DNA of 64,000 nucleotides from Prolixibacteraceae bacterium (lineage in GTDB: Bacteria > Bacteroidota > Bacteroidia > Bacteroidales > Prolixibacteraceae). The position numbers and the translations under genes are program-made. Location of the stretch: positions 186,001 through 250,000 of the forward strand of contig DOAQ01000037.1 in NCBI GenBank assembly GCA_003506435.1. The letters are read 5' to 3'. Under the pieces are notes generated by a model. The model had not been told where the DNA came from. It searched no databases and worked only from the letters and a program-made list of their open reading frames with translations. How positions within the stretch are numbered: position 1 is the first letter of the stretch; the number at the start of each line of letters is the position of its first letter. Of the stretch, positions 42,870 through 52,442 are shown in pieces.

Positions 42870-44306
42870 TCAATACTCCGGGTTTTGCTCCAACCGGGGA
42901 TCGATTTCAATTTCGTTCTTCGGAATTGGCATGAGCAATTCATAATTTTCAATAGAATAGCTAAAGCCTATACTGGCAAAGTAAGCATTTAACACCGTTT
43001 GTGCCCGGCCCGTCCTGACCAGATCGAACCAGCGATGGCCTTCACATAAAAATTCAACACGCCGTTCTTTTTCCAGCGCCAGAGCAAAGTCATTTTTTGA
43101 CAGGCCACTCAGGTCTTTCAATCCGGCGCGTTTCCTTACCATGTTCAGGTAATTGTGAGCAATAGCTGTCTGATTCGTTTCATTCAATGCTTCAGCGTAC
43201 ATCAGTAATACATCGGCATAACGTAACGAGGTAAAATTAATGCCGCCGTCGCCTCTGGTCCCTGTTGAAAAATCAACAAATTTTAATCCGCATAAAGTAC
43301 GTTCATAAGTACCGTCGCTTAAACGTACGGAATCAACGATTGAAGCTGCTTTTCTCAGGTCTCCTTCTTCGTATGCATTAAACACACCTCTTGTAGGACA
43401 CATCGACCCGCTGCTGCTCATATTATTGGGGAATATGGCCATTCCAAAGAGTCCCGGAGGGAAAGCCGATGAAAAGCTATTCCCTTCTCCAATATTACCC
43501 GATAAATACTCTATTTCAAATATCGATTCGCTTGACCTTTCCTTACTCCCGTCGAACATACTTTTGTAATTTGAGACCAGGGAATAAGTGTTCATATCGA
43601 TCACTTCCTTCAGTATGGTTGCTGCGTCGGAGTATTTTTTCTCAGTCAGGTAAACTTTTCCCAGCAAGGTTTTTGCAGCCCCGGCAGATGCCCTTCCTTT
43701 TGGCATGGTCAGGCCGGAAAGCAGTGTTGCTGAATTTTTCAGGTCATTTTCTATAATCGCGTATACATTGCTGACCGGCTGACGGGTCATATCGAACGAA
43801 AAAATTTCATTCGGACTCCTGAACGCAACATCAACAATGGGTACATCTCCATACAAACGTACCAGGTAAAAATAACTGTACGCCCTTAAAAACAAGGCCT
43901 CGCCTTCAAACTGGTTTCGTTTACTCTCGCTCATTTCAATATCATCGGTTCGGTCCAGAATATTGTTTGAATAAGCAATAACCGTAAAACAATAGACCCA
44001 TAGGTTATTAATATAGAGATTGGATGAAGTTATTTCCGCCCCGTCAAATTCAGCCATTAGCGTTTCATAGGTATATGAATTAATACCGACATTATCAGTT
44101 AAAAGTTCCGCAGGTCCCAGTAAAATTTCCCTGTCGTGTAAACTTTGTAATGTGTTATATATTCCTGTAACCGCTGTTTCAAAATCAGCTTCCGACTTAT
44201 AATAATTAACTTCATTAATCTGGTGTTCCGGGGATAAGGTCAGAAAATCGTTACATGACACCAGCCCCAAAATTGCGACCAATAGTATAAAAATTGTTTT
44301 TTTCAT
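42870..44306 (-). CDS. SusD/RagB family outer-membrane lipoprotein (locus 2)
   Basis: 478 residues, lipoprotein signal MKKTIFILLVAILGLVSC (Cys18) and the SusD start NDFLTLSPEHQINEVNYYKSEADFETAVTGIYNTLQ. TPR-like segment EGEALFLRAYSYFYLVRLYGDVPIV, and the C-terminal KERRVEFLCEGHRWFDLVRTG and LMPIPKNEIEIDPRLEQNPEY are family signatures. It binds the glycan at the surface and closes over the SusC encoded 22 bp upstream. It is shorter than the locus 1 SusD and not closely similar to it, so the two loci should take different substrates. Confidence 0.95.
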   Translation of the reverse strand: MKKTIFILLVAILGLVSCNDFLTLSPEHQINEVNYYKSEADFETAVTGIYNTLQSLHDREILLGPAELLTDNVGINSYTYETLMAEFDGAEITSSNLYINNLWVYCFTVIAYSNNILDRTDDIEMSESKRNQFEGEALFLRAYSYFYLVRLYGDVPIVDVAFRSPNEIFSFDMTRQPVSNVYAIIENDLKNSATLLSGLTMPKGRASAGAAKTLLGKVYLTEKKYSDAATILKEVIDMNTYSLVSNYKSMFDGSKERSSESIFEIEYLSGNIGEGNSFSSAFPPGLFGMAIFPNNMSSSGSMCPTRGVFNAYEEGDLRKAASIVDSVRLSDGTYERTLCGLKFVDFSTGTRGDGGINFTSLRYADVLLMYAEALNETNQTAIAHNYLNMVRKRAGLKDLSGLSKNDFALALEKERRVEFLCEGHRWFDLVRTGRAQTVLNAYFASIGFSYSIENYELLMPIPKNEIEIDPRLEQNPEY

Positions 44307-44328
44307 TTTAAATTGGATTTTTTAGAGT

Positions 44329-47300
44329 TTAGAATGCGAGCTTTACGCCAAAAGTATATGTTCTTGCCGAAGGGAAGGTACCGTAATCGATTCCTGAACT
44401 GGTAATGCTGTTCCCCGTAGTACTTGACTCCGGATCATAACCCGGGTAATCGGTAAAGGTAAGAACGTTGGACACATCAGCATAGACCACCAAACTGCCC
44501 AGAGATATCCTGTTTATTAACTCCTTTGGAAACGAATAGCTGAGATTGATATTTTTAACCCTGACGTAAGAAGCATCCCACAAATAGTAAGAGGAAGTGC
44601 TCAAGGAATAGGCATAATTATTTCTGATAGCCCTTGGGGTCCGCCCGTCACCCGGGTCGCTTTCCGACCTCCACCGGTGAATACTTGCCAATTGATTTTG
44701 TACGCCGGCGCTATTCAGCAAACTAGTGTTTAATATATAGGTATAAGCCCCTTGTGAACCATTAATAATTATACCGAGTGAAAAGTTTTTGTAAGAGAGC
44801 TTATTATTAAAACCCCAGGTATAATCAGGCCAGGGATCGTTTACAATTTTCTGATCGTCAGATGTTATTTTCCCATCATGACTATAATCTTCAAATTTCA
44901 GGTCACCGGGCTGTACCTTCGAGTGCTGCAGGGGGCTGGTGGACACTTCCTGCGCATTTTGAAAAACGCCAATCGCGTTCAACATGTAAAAACTGGATAT
45001 TGAGTACCCAACCTGGGTTGCCTGATAGGCATTATTACTGATTCTGGCTCCTTCGGTTGCCAGTTTCAAAACTTTATTCTTGTTGGCGCTGAAGGTCAGG
45101 TTACTGGTCCAGTTAAAATCCCTGCTTTTAATATTAATGGTCTGCAGGGTAAGCTCAATCCCCTTGTTCTCAATCTCTCCTACGTTCTGGGTAGAGCTCG
45201 AATATCCTGATGCCGCTGGTAATTCAACATCGAGTAACAAATCGGTCTTTTTATTTTTATAAACATCTGCCATCAGAGATATCCTGTTCTGCCAAAGGCC
45301 TAATTCCAGACCAAAATCAATTTGTTTCGATTTTTCCCAGGTCAGGTCATCATTTGACAAGGAACTTGGTACCAATCCGGATATCATACTTCCTCCATTA
45401 ACATAGTTGGCAGAACTTAGCAGACCGATTGTCGCATAATTCCCAATCTGGTTATTTCCCGAGAAGCCATAGCTGGTCCTCAGTTTCAGGTTACTGATAA
45501 AAGCCAGTGATTTCATAAATTTCTCTTCAGAAATATTATATCCGACTGAAAAAGAAGGAAAGGTACCCCATTTATTATTGGCGCCAAACCGGGAACTACC
45601 ATCCCTGCGGAGGGTTGCAGTGAACAGATATTTACCGGCATAGGAATAATTGATCCTGGAAATCAGCGATAACATGGACCATTCCGACTTAATTTGCGTC
45701 CCGGAATTGACAGTGCCCGCATAGATATAGCTTACATAATTCGTAGGGAAACTGGTTGCCCCTGCAGATAATCGATCGAATGTGCTCTTCTGTGCGGTAA
45801 AACCAATAAGGGCATTTAAAGAATGCTTTTCTTTAAAGACACGTGTGAAATTCAGTGTATTTTCATTCAACCACTCAATGTTGTCTGTTTTTGTGGCAGA
45901 TGCTGTTGACGGATAATTGAGGGTCGTGTTTAATGGTACCGCTGACGAACGCCAAAGTTTAGTAGTACCAGCATCGTAGTTAACCCCAATTGTGCTTTTA
46001 AATATTAACCCGTCAATTATTCTATATTCCAGATAATTGTTTACCATCACGTTGGCTTTCTTTCGCAAATCAGAATAATTATTTTTATTCAGGACTTTCA
46101 GCGGGTTGACCAGAAATCCAAGACCATAAGTTACATCTGCCTCGTTAAAATAAGGGTCTCCGTTTTCATCATAAACAGGAATTGTCGGAGAAGCGGATAA
46201 TGCCATGGTGATAACTCCTGCATTCCCATAATGTCCCTCGGTATTTGGGAAATTGCCATATCCGTATGACCCGGAAATGGTTGAGCCAATCCTCAGTTTA
46301 TCAAGAAGCTGGACATCAATATTCGATCTAATGTTGAACCGTTTATAATCGGAGGTTAGAACTATCCCTTCCTGGTTAAAATATCCGCCTGATATGTGAT
46401 ATTTCAATTTGTCATTCCCTCCATTTGCTGAAATCTGATAATTTTGAACAGGCGCTGCGCGGAAAATGACATCCTGCCAGTCGGTATTCGTGGTAATGGA
46501 GGACGGGTCGCGAAAAGCATCCGGGACTTTCGTCGCCTGAGTACGTACACTGTTGGGGTCACTTGCCTTGCCTCCTGCATAAATCCACGCATTGTCACGC
46601 CCTTCACAAACAAATTGTGCATATTCCTGTGAATCCATCATATCCATCTTATGGGCAACTTCCTGGACGCCATAAGATACATCCACGTTAAACTGCGATT
46701 TTCCAAGACTTCCCCGTTTTGTTGTAATAATAACAACACCATTGGCGCCACGGGAACCATATATTGCTGTGGCAGAAGCATCTTTTAGTATTTCTATGGA
46801 TTCTATATCGGAAGGGTTGACCGAAGCCAGCGGGTTGATCCGGTCGGAAGTGTTATTGACCATTTTCGAAGAAGTATAGGAGTCGCTACCAAAACTGAGC
46901 ATATTGGAGCTTCCTTCACTAATGCTGACCGGGAACCCATCGATAACATACAATGGTTGATTTCCTCCTGTGATTGAACTTACTCCCCTAACCAGCATAT
47001 TGACGCCTCCTCCGGGAGCTCCGCTTGTCTGGATAATCTGAACGCCTGCAACTTTTCCCTGGAGCATCTGGTCAAAACTTGACATGGATGGCTGAAGAAT
47101 TTCTTCCCCTGTTACCCGGGATATTGAACCTGTCAAATCTTTTTTTCGTTGAGTACCATAACCAACAGCAACTACTTCTTCCAAGCCAATTGTTTCTTCT
47201 CGCAGTACCACATTAATAAGTGATTTACCGGAAACGGGTATTTCTTCCGCTTTCATTCCTACAAATGAAAATACCAATGTAGCATCGCCGGGAATATTTG

Positions 47301-47808
47301 GCAGAGAATATTTGCCATCTGCATCTGTTATTGTTCCGTTGGTGGTGCCTCTTACAACTACTGAAACACCTGGAAGCGGAGCGTTGGAAGAGTCGGTCAC
47401 TTTTCCGGAAATAGAGCGGGACTGCCGGGCAACCGTCGGTTCTTTTGATGCAGATAACACAATCTGCCGGTCAAAAATCGTATAATCAATTTCGCCCTTC
47501 GAGAAAAGCTGGGTCAACAACTCACTGATCTCTGCATCAAGAATATTGATCGTGTAATTTTTGGCAACATCAATTTCATTCTTATTATATGCAAAACGAT
47601 ATCTTGTTTCGCTCTCAATCTGCATGAGGATATCTTCAAGTTTCATCTCTTTTACAGAGAGTGAAATTTTAGTGTTCTGCGTGTATGAATTCAATGCAAA
47701 TGTCTGCATAATACACACCAATGATATGACAAAGACTAATCGCATAATCAAAAACATTTTTTTTAAAGCAGGGCGATACCATACTCCGTACTTGTGATTT
47801 TTTTTCAT
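44329..47808 (-). CDS. SusC/RagA family TonB-dependent transporter with STN domain (locus 2)
   Basis: 1,159 residues. Signal/anchor region (18-43), STN domain (about 46-120: TKISLSVKEMKLEDILMQIE), carboxypeptidase-regulatory-like domain (about 132-202, GKVTDSSNAPLPGVSVVVRG), plug with EEVVAVGYGTQRKKDLTG and SIEILKDASATAIYGSRGANGVVIITTKRG, then the barrel ending YTFGVKLAF. The regulatory-like domain is almost the same as in the locus 1 transporter, while the plug and barrel diverge, as expected for different ligands. The STN domain, with FecR and ECF sigma genes upstream, indicates induction by the imported glycan. Confidence 0.95.
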   Translation of the reverse strand: MKKNHKYGVWYRPALKKMFLIMRLVFVISLVCIMQTFALNSYTQNTKISLSVKEMKLEDILMQIESETRYRFAYNKNEIDVAKNYTINILDAEISELLTQLFSKGEIDYTIFDRQIVLSASKEPTVARQSRSISGKVTDSSNAPLPGVSVVVRGTTNGTITDADGKYSLPNIPGDATLVFSFVGMKAEEIPVSGKSLINVVLREETIGLEEVVAVGYGTQRKKDLTGSISRVTGEEILQPSMSSFDQMLQGKVAGVQIIQTSGAPGGGVNMLVRGVSSITGGNQPLYVIDGFPVSISEGSSNMLSFGSDSYTSSKMVNNTSDRINPLASVNPSDIESIEILKDASATAIYGSRGANGVVIITTKRGSLGKSQFNVDVSYGVQEVAHKMDMMDSQEYAQFVCEGRDNAWIYAGGKASDPNSVRTQATKVPDAFRDPSSITTNTDWQDVIFRAAPVQNYQISANGGNDKLKYHISGGYFNQEGIVLTSDYKRFNIRSNIDVQLLDKLRIGSTISGSYGYGNFPNTEGHYGNAGVITMALSASPTIPVYDENGDPYFNEADVTYGLGFLVNPLKVLNKNNYSDLRKKANVMVNNYLEYRIIDGLIFKSTIGVNYDAGTTKLWRSSAVPLNTTLNYPSTASATKTDNIEWLNENTLNFTRVFKEKHSLNALIGFTAQKSTFDRLSAGATSFPTNYVSYIYAGTVNSGTQIKSEWSMLSLISRINYSYAGKYLFTATLRRDGSSRFGANNKWGTFPSFSVGYNISEEKFMKSLAFISNLKLRTSYGFSGNNQIGNYATIGLLSSANYVNGGSMISGLVPSSLSNDDLTWEKSKQIDFGLELGLWQNRISLMADVYKNKKTDLLLDVELPAASGYSSSTQNVGEIENKGIELTLQTINIKSRDFNWTSNLTFSANKNKVLKLATEGARISNNAYQATQVGYSISSFYMLNAIGVFQNAQEVSTSPLQHSKVQPGDLKFEDYSHDGKITSDDQKIVNDPWPDYTWGFNNKLSYKNFSLGIIINGSQGAYTYILNTSLLNSAGVQNQLASIHRWRSESDPGDGRTPRAIRNNYAYSLSTSSYYLWDASYVRVKNINLSYSFPKELINRISLGSLVVYADVSNVLTFTDYPGYDPESSTTGNSITSSGIDYGTFPSARTYTFGVKLAF

Positions 47809-47856
47809 AAATTTGAAAATTAGTAATGTTTAAATTCAGATAGACTTTACTGACTT

Positions 47857-47885
47857 GCGGGATGGCATTAGTGGTGCTTTCCCGC
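47857..47885 (-). promoter_or_regulatory. Hairpin in the fecR-susC intergenic region (locus 2)
   Basis: Outer stem GCGGGA / TCCCGC (47857-47862 with 47880-47885) around an 17-base loop that can pair further. In the coding direction an A-run comes directly before it, as in locus 1, and susC starts about 48 bases after it. Confidence 0.5.
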
Positions 47886-47917
47886 TTTTTTACGTTTAGA
47901 TTTCTTTAGTCCATAGG

Positions 47918-48943
47918 CTATTTATTTTTTATAATTACTTTCTTTTTTGAGTAGGTCATATCACCCAGCGTTTTTCTTCCTTCAACCTGCCAAGTGACCG
48001 GCGAAATCATTGTAAGTAGATTTAAAGCGTCTTCCAGTGTTTCATCTTCCAAGTTCAATCTTATTTTTTGATTATCTGTGTCTATTGCTTGTAATTCAAA
48101 TTCGACATGATAGAACCTGCTAAGCTTCAGACAAGTTTCTTTCAGCGATACATCATTCAGGGTCAGTTTTCCGTCTTTCCAGGCTAAAAAGTCTTCAACA
48201 TGACTGACTTTTGTTTTTTCGATCGAATTATTTTCCACATGATAGATGACACGTTCGCTGGGAAGCATATTTTGAACTTTCTGATCGGGTAGATTCAATT
48301 TTACACGGCCTTGTTCAAGTACCACTTCAAAAGTTTTGTCTTTAGCATATGAAGAAACATTAAACATGGTTCCAAGTACTTCAATATCAAGCTGGGCCGG
48401 CGTTTTCACAATGAAGGGCTGCTCTTTCTGATGGGCCACATCAAAAAATGCGAGACCGTCAAGCTCAGCTATACGCTGATTATCACAATTAACATGATAC
48501 TTTAGTTCAGAATCGTATCCCAGCCAACCAGTTGTTCCGTCGGGAAGCCTGAACTGGTTCCGGAATCCACTGTGGGAAATGAACTCAACTTGCTGGTTAC
48601 TTGCAGTACCTGTGCCTTTGTTGGAAAAGTAAATACCTATTGCGATCAGGACACCTGTAATCAGGATAGCTGCAATTTGGGATAATCTCAGGAACAGTCT
48701 TGGCCTTTTGGAAGCAGCCTCTTTCCTGTTATGGTTAATGGTATAATATAGTTTGTAAAAAACATGATCCAAGTTTGGAGGAGCGCCAGGCCCGGGATCA
48801 AATTGCTCCCATTGTTCTTTGATAACAAGTTTTGTTTCTTCATTTTGCTCCTTGTCATCAAAGTATTTCATGAGCATCTTTTGATCAAGAAAACTGAATT
48901 TCTGGCCAAAGACTTTATCAATGTGTTTTCTGCTGATTGCCAT
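47918..48943 (-). CDS. FecR family anti-sigma factor (locus 2)
   Basis: 341 residues: cytoplasmic part (1-85), one membrane helix (about 89-108, IAAILITGVLIAIGIYF), FecR domain (about 120-235: FRLPDGTTGWLGYDSELKYH, GLAFFDVAHQKEQPFIVKTPAQLDIEVLGTMFNVSSY, FEVVLEQGRVKLNLP) and a C-terminal STN-like/DUF4974 domain (about 250-325) with VSLKETCLKLSRFYHVEFEL. It relays the SusC signal to the ECF sigma factor encoded 77 bp upstream. Confidence 0.93.
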   Translation of the reverse strand: MAISRKHIDKVFGQKFSFLDQKMLMKYFDDKEQNEETKLVIKEQWEQFDPGPGAPPNLDHVFYKLYYTINHNRKEAASKRPRLFLRLSQIAAILITGVLIAIGIYFSNKGTGTASNQQVEFISHSGFRNQFRLPDGTTGWLGYDSELKYHVNCDNQRIAELDGLAFFDVAHQKEQPFIVKTPAQLDIEVLGTMFNVSSYAKDKTFEVVLEQGRVKLNLPDQKVQNMLPSERVIYHVENNSIEKTKVSHVEDFLAWKDGKLTLNDVSLKETCLKLSRFYHVEFELQAIDTDNQKIRLNLEDETLEDALNLLTMISPVTWQVEGRKTLGDMTYSKKKVIIKNK

Positions 48944-49020
48944 TTTTAAGTATAGTTTACAAGTAATATCAACTAACCTTAAAAACGTAGCCCTCGAAAT
49001 GAAACTTTTTTTATTTTTTT

Positions 49021-49626
49021 TTAATCTGGCCTCCGACCCGCAAACAGAGAGAGAAGCAAAATTCCTGCTAAATGATTATCTTCCTTTATTTTACAAACGA
49101 TAAACTTACGGGCAAGGGATAATTGCTTTTTTATAAATTGTTCGCTTACCTCCAGTTTTTCCGCTATTTGATGATTTTTTAATTCCTCTTTAAAACTTAG
49201 GTAAAAAATTTCTTTCCTCCGGGAAGGCAGAAAATCAATGGTCTCGTTGATTTTTTGGACAAATAGTTGGTAATCCAATTGGTCTTCCCCTTTAGAGAGG
49301 TCAAAAAGATACTCTTCTGCAAACACCTGGATATATTTTTCCTCCCTGATCTTTTTCTTAAATCTCTGGCGGATATTGTTATAAGCGATCGTAAATAAAT
49401 AGGACTGAAAAGACGAGTTCGTTTTCAGGGATTGCCGGTTCTCCCATATTTTCAGGAAGACCTCGTTCAGCAAATCTTCGGCAGATTCCTTTTCTTTCAA
49501 ATATTTTAATGAAAACTGATACAGCCGGGTACCGTACTTTTCAAACAGTAATTTAAATGCCTGCTCATCACCTTTTTGCAGTAAAGCAACCAAATTATTA
49601 TCCGTATTTACAATCCGTAAATTCAA
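49021..49626 (-). CDS. ECF-type RNA polymerase sigma factor (locus 2)
   Basis: 201 residues. Region 2: FKLLFEKYGTRLYQFSLKYLKEKESAEDLLNEVFLKIWENR and SYLFTIAYNNIRQRFKKK (about 22-92). Region 4: IDFLPSRRKEIFYLSFKEELKNHQIAEKLEVSEQFIKKQLSLARKFIVCKI (about 130-182). It is probably the specific activator of locus 2, held by the FecR gene product. Only modest similarity to the locus 1 sigma, so cross-talk is unlikely. Confidence 0.94.
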   Translation of the reverse strand: MNLRIVNTDNNLVALLQKGDEQAFKLLFEKYGTRLYQFSLKYLKEKESAEDLLNEVFLKIWENRQSLKTNSSFQSYLFTIAYNNIRQRFKKKIREEKYIQVFAEEYLFDLSKGEDQLDYQLFVQKINETIDFLPSRRKEIFYLSFKEELKNHQIAEKLEVSEQFIKKQLSLARKFIVCKIKEDNHLAGILLLSLFAGRRPD

Positions 49627-49657
49627 TTTTCCGGTTAGTTTAGTTTCAATAAGCTTT

Positions 49658-49665
49658 CAAAAGTA
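49658..49665 (-). promoter_or_regulatory. Candidate -7 box for the locus 2 sigma gene
   Basis: Minus-strand TACTTTTG (consensus TAnnTTTG) 32 bases before the sigma start; no clear -33. Both sigma genes in the window thus have a housekeeping-type box at a similar distance. Confidence 0.4.
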
Positions 49666-49733
49666 ATGGTTATTCTTCATTTACTGATGATTTGTAATCA
49701 CCCCACATACTTTATTCGATTATGCCCCACTGA

Positions 49734-52313
49734 TTATATTTCTTTTTCCACAGGGTTCACATTCCATCCATCAACTTTCAGAAGGGGTTTTTCTCCATTC
49801 AGGTTTTTCATATCAAATTCAACCTGTAATGACCGTTTCTCCCCGGGAAGAAGTGAAAAATAATTATCTTCCCAAAATACTGGCAATACAGGGTCTTTTG
49901 AGGCATGTTGCAATATTATGGGATTTATCGCAAAAGCAAGGCTGGTACCTGTATTTTCAATAGTAACCATGAGTTTACATTGATTTCCTTTCTTCTGTAT
50001 GGATGATGCCGTAACATTTATAGTTGATAAGGGAAGTTTGCCGAGATCAGTGTAATCAGCTTTTTCATCACCATTGGCGCTTAGCCAGTAAAAATTAGAT
50101 GACAGTATTTTTTCTGAAGCATTCTTTAGTTCCAATCGGAGGAAATAAACACTGGTAATATCTTTCGGAATTTCAAGACTGAATATTTTCTTACTCTCAT
50201 CGGCAGCTACATTAGTATCCATGGCTTTCGACCATACTTCTGACATATTAAAATCATAGATTTTTACAGTCGCCTTTAGCCCGTCAAAATTTTTGTAGTG
50301 GCTATTTACAATTTTTATCGAGCTATCGTCGTAACAATATTGTATATGGAGAGGTTCGCATGCTTTTTTTGCACCATAAAAAGCTCCGTTGGGCATAAAA
50401 AAGTAATCGTATAATTGCCAGAACATGGAAGGCCAGGCAGAGTTGTACATCCAGTAAATAATACCGCTTGATTGATATTTGTTACCTGCATAAGCTTCGA
50501 ACATTGCTTTGATGGCTTCCTGTTGCAATGCCTGAGATTTCATACAATACTCTTTTACGCTATTAGGCTTACCATAACGTGAATAGAGGGCTTCTCTTGC
50601 ATCGGGGTAAAATGCTTTATGCAACCTGATTTCCCATGATTCGCTAATTGGCCAAAGGTCCTCTTGCGGCATCATTTTCCGGAGGGTCTCAAATGGAGGT
50701 ACCTGTTCTCCCCCCGGGCCCGCTTCAGTATTGAATTCTTTTTTCCCATACCAATATGCAGGCGGCATATAGGAATATCCTTTGCGATATGGGCCCATCT
50801 CCAATCCTGTATAACCTGCAATCGCACTTGCTTCTCTTGTTGCAGACGATTGATAAGGGCGGGTATTGTCAAATTTCTCAATTACATTGATATACCTTCT
50901 TTCAATGTCTTCCGGAGGAAAATAATCGCTTCCATACAGCCAGTTGAATACTGACGGATGGTTTCTTAACCGGATAATTTGATCCTTCCAGCTTTTTTCA
51001 GCAATATCGGCTGTATGTGAAGTCCAGTCGCCCCATTTTTCCCATGAACTGCAACAACACCATCCAACAATAAGCAGTATCCCTTCTTCATCGCATCTGT
51101 CGAAAATATAATCTGCACCACGGGGGGCTTCCATTCTTAAGGCATTAAGATTCATGTGTTTTGCGTAGGCCAAATCGTTATCAATCCTTTCTTTTGACGG
51201 CCTGAGCATCATGTCTTCGACATATCCCCCTCCCCGTATCACCATGTTTTTCCCATTTATCTGGAATACTCTGGTGAGTTTTCCATCAAATTTATTCATC
51301 CATGAAGAAACCTCGCGAATACCAAAACGTGTATTTTTAGAATCGGAAATCACACCTCCCGTCTCAAAAACAAGGACCAAATTATAAAAATTCTGATCTC
51401 CCATCGTATGCGGCCACCAAAGCCGGGGATTGGACAATTCCAACTGAGGGAATGATTCGGGAAGGAAACTTACCAGTTTTGTTTCTCCTGCCCCTAATGT
51501 TACTTCCTGAGAAAAGGATATATTTTCAATAGCGCCTTTTAAGGTTCCTGTTACCAGTTTTGAACCGGCATTACGAATTTCGGCAGAAACAGTCAGCCTG
51601 GCCTGGTCTGCTGACGGCAGGTTTAGCCGGGTAACCACGTGTGGGTTCTCAATTGCCATGGCTCCTGTTGAATGAACAGATACATCATACCAAACTCCCA
51701 TACCCCTGTCGGGTGGTGTAGGGTTCCAGTCAACCCAGGTAATGGAAAGATCCATTTTCTTTGGGGGAAAAATTTCAAGCGCCAGACAATTTACACCACC
51801 AGCAACGGCTTCTTTTGAAATGTCGAGGTCAAAAAGTCGGTAAGCGCCTTCTATCGTAGTTGTATCAGCAATCAATTTGCCATTCAGCCAGATATTTGCC
51901 TTGTAATTGATACTGTGAAACTTTAACCAGGTATGCTTTCCTTCAAACCCGCCAGGCAGCTTGAATTCTGTACGGTACCACCATGCAACCCGGAACGTAT
52001 TGTCTTCAATACTATCCTTAGTATTACTAACTATTTCCTTCGGAATTTTTTTTATGTTGGTTCCATAGTAGGGATCGGGATAAACATTGTTGGCTACCAA
52101 TGCCGCAAGAACTGTTGCAGGAACTGAAGTGGGATACCACTTGCCAATATTGAACCCCGTAGTTGAAATGGTTTTCCCATCTGAATTGATTTCTTTGGAA
52201 GACTGAATTGCCCAGTTATCTTTAAGAAGAAGTTTCCCATCTACAGCCACCTGTCCCTGACAGAAGATTGAAAGGATAACCGATATGGAAGTGAGGATTA
52301 TAGAAGTTCTCAT
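49734..52313 (-). CDS. GH2 hydrolase of the exo-beta-D-glucosaminidase/mannosidase type
   Basis: 859 residues, signal peptide at the N terminus (MRTSIILTSISVILSIFCQGQ). GH2 layout: sugar-binding jelly roll (about 30-215, TWLKFHSINYKANIWLNGKLIAD), Ig-like domain (about 220-335), TIM barrel (about 336-650, FQINGKNMVIRGGGYVEDMMLRP) and beta domains after. The acid/base position reads FNWLYGSDYFPP, so it is Asp463, not the usual Glu; the nucleophile is Glu530 in EFNTEAGPGGEQ. The Asp/Glu pair about 70 residues apart is the mark of exo-beta-D-glucosaminidases (CsxA type), which remove glucosamine from chitosan-like ends. It sits between the sigma gene and the deacetylase-like genes of locus 2. Confidence 0.85.
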   Translation of the reverse strand: MRTSIILTSISVILSIFCQGQVAVDGKLLLKDNWAIQSSKEINSDGKTISTTGFNIGKWYPTSVPATVLAALVANNVYPDPYYGTNIKKIPKEIVSNTKDSIEDNTFRVAWWYRTEFKLPGGFEGKHTWLKFHSINYKANIWLNGKLIADTTTIEGAYRLFDLDISKEAVAGGVNCLALEIFPPKKMDLSITWVDWNPTPPDRGMGVWYDVSVHSTGAMAIENPHVVTRLNLPSADQARLTVSAEIRNAGSKLVTGTLKGAIENISFSQEVTLGAGETKLVSFLPESFPQLELSNPRLWWPHTMGDQNFYNLVLVFETGGVISDSKNTRFGIREVSSWMNKFDGKLTRVFQINGKNMVIRGGGYVEDMMLRPSKERIDNDLAYAKHMNLNALRMEAPRGADYIFDRCDEEGILLIVGWCCCSSWEKWGDWTSHTADIAEKSWKDQIIRLRNHPSVFNWLYGSDYFPPEDIERRYINVIEKFDNTRPYQSSATREASAIAGYTGLEMGPYRKGYSYMPPAYWYGKKEFNTEAGPGGEQVPPFETLRKMMPQEDLWPISESWEIRLHKAFYPDAREALYSRYGKPNSVKEYCMKSQALQQEAIKAMFEAYAGNKYQSSGIIYWMYNSAWPSMFWQLYDYFFMPNGAFYGAKKACEPLHIQYCYDDSSIKIVNSHYKNFDGLKATVKIYDFNMSEVWSKAMDTNVAADESKKIFSLEIPKDITSVYFLRLELKNASEKILSSNFYWLSANGDEKADYTDLGKLPLSTINVTASSIQKKGNQCKLMVTIENTGTSLAFAINPIILQHASKDPVLPVFWEDNYFSLLPGEKRSLQVEFDMKNLNGEKPLLKVDGWNVNPVEKEI

Positions 52314-52442
52314 TTAAAAAAAATTATCTGTATTGAAAAATTAGCTATTCTTATTAAATTTCATATAGATCAAGCAAAAATTAACGAAATATAACATTGT
52401 CAGTCAGTATAGTTATAGTTTATTCGATATGAAGTCTATTGA

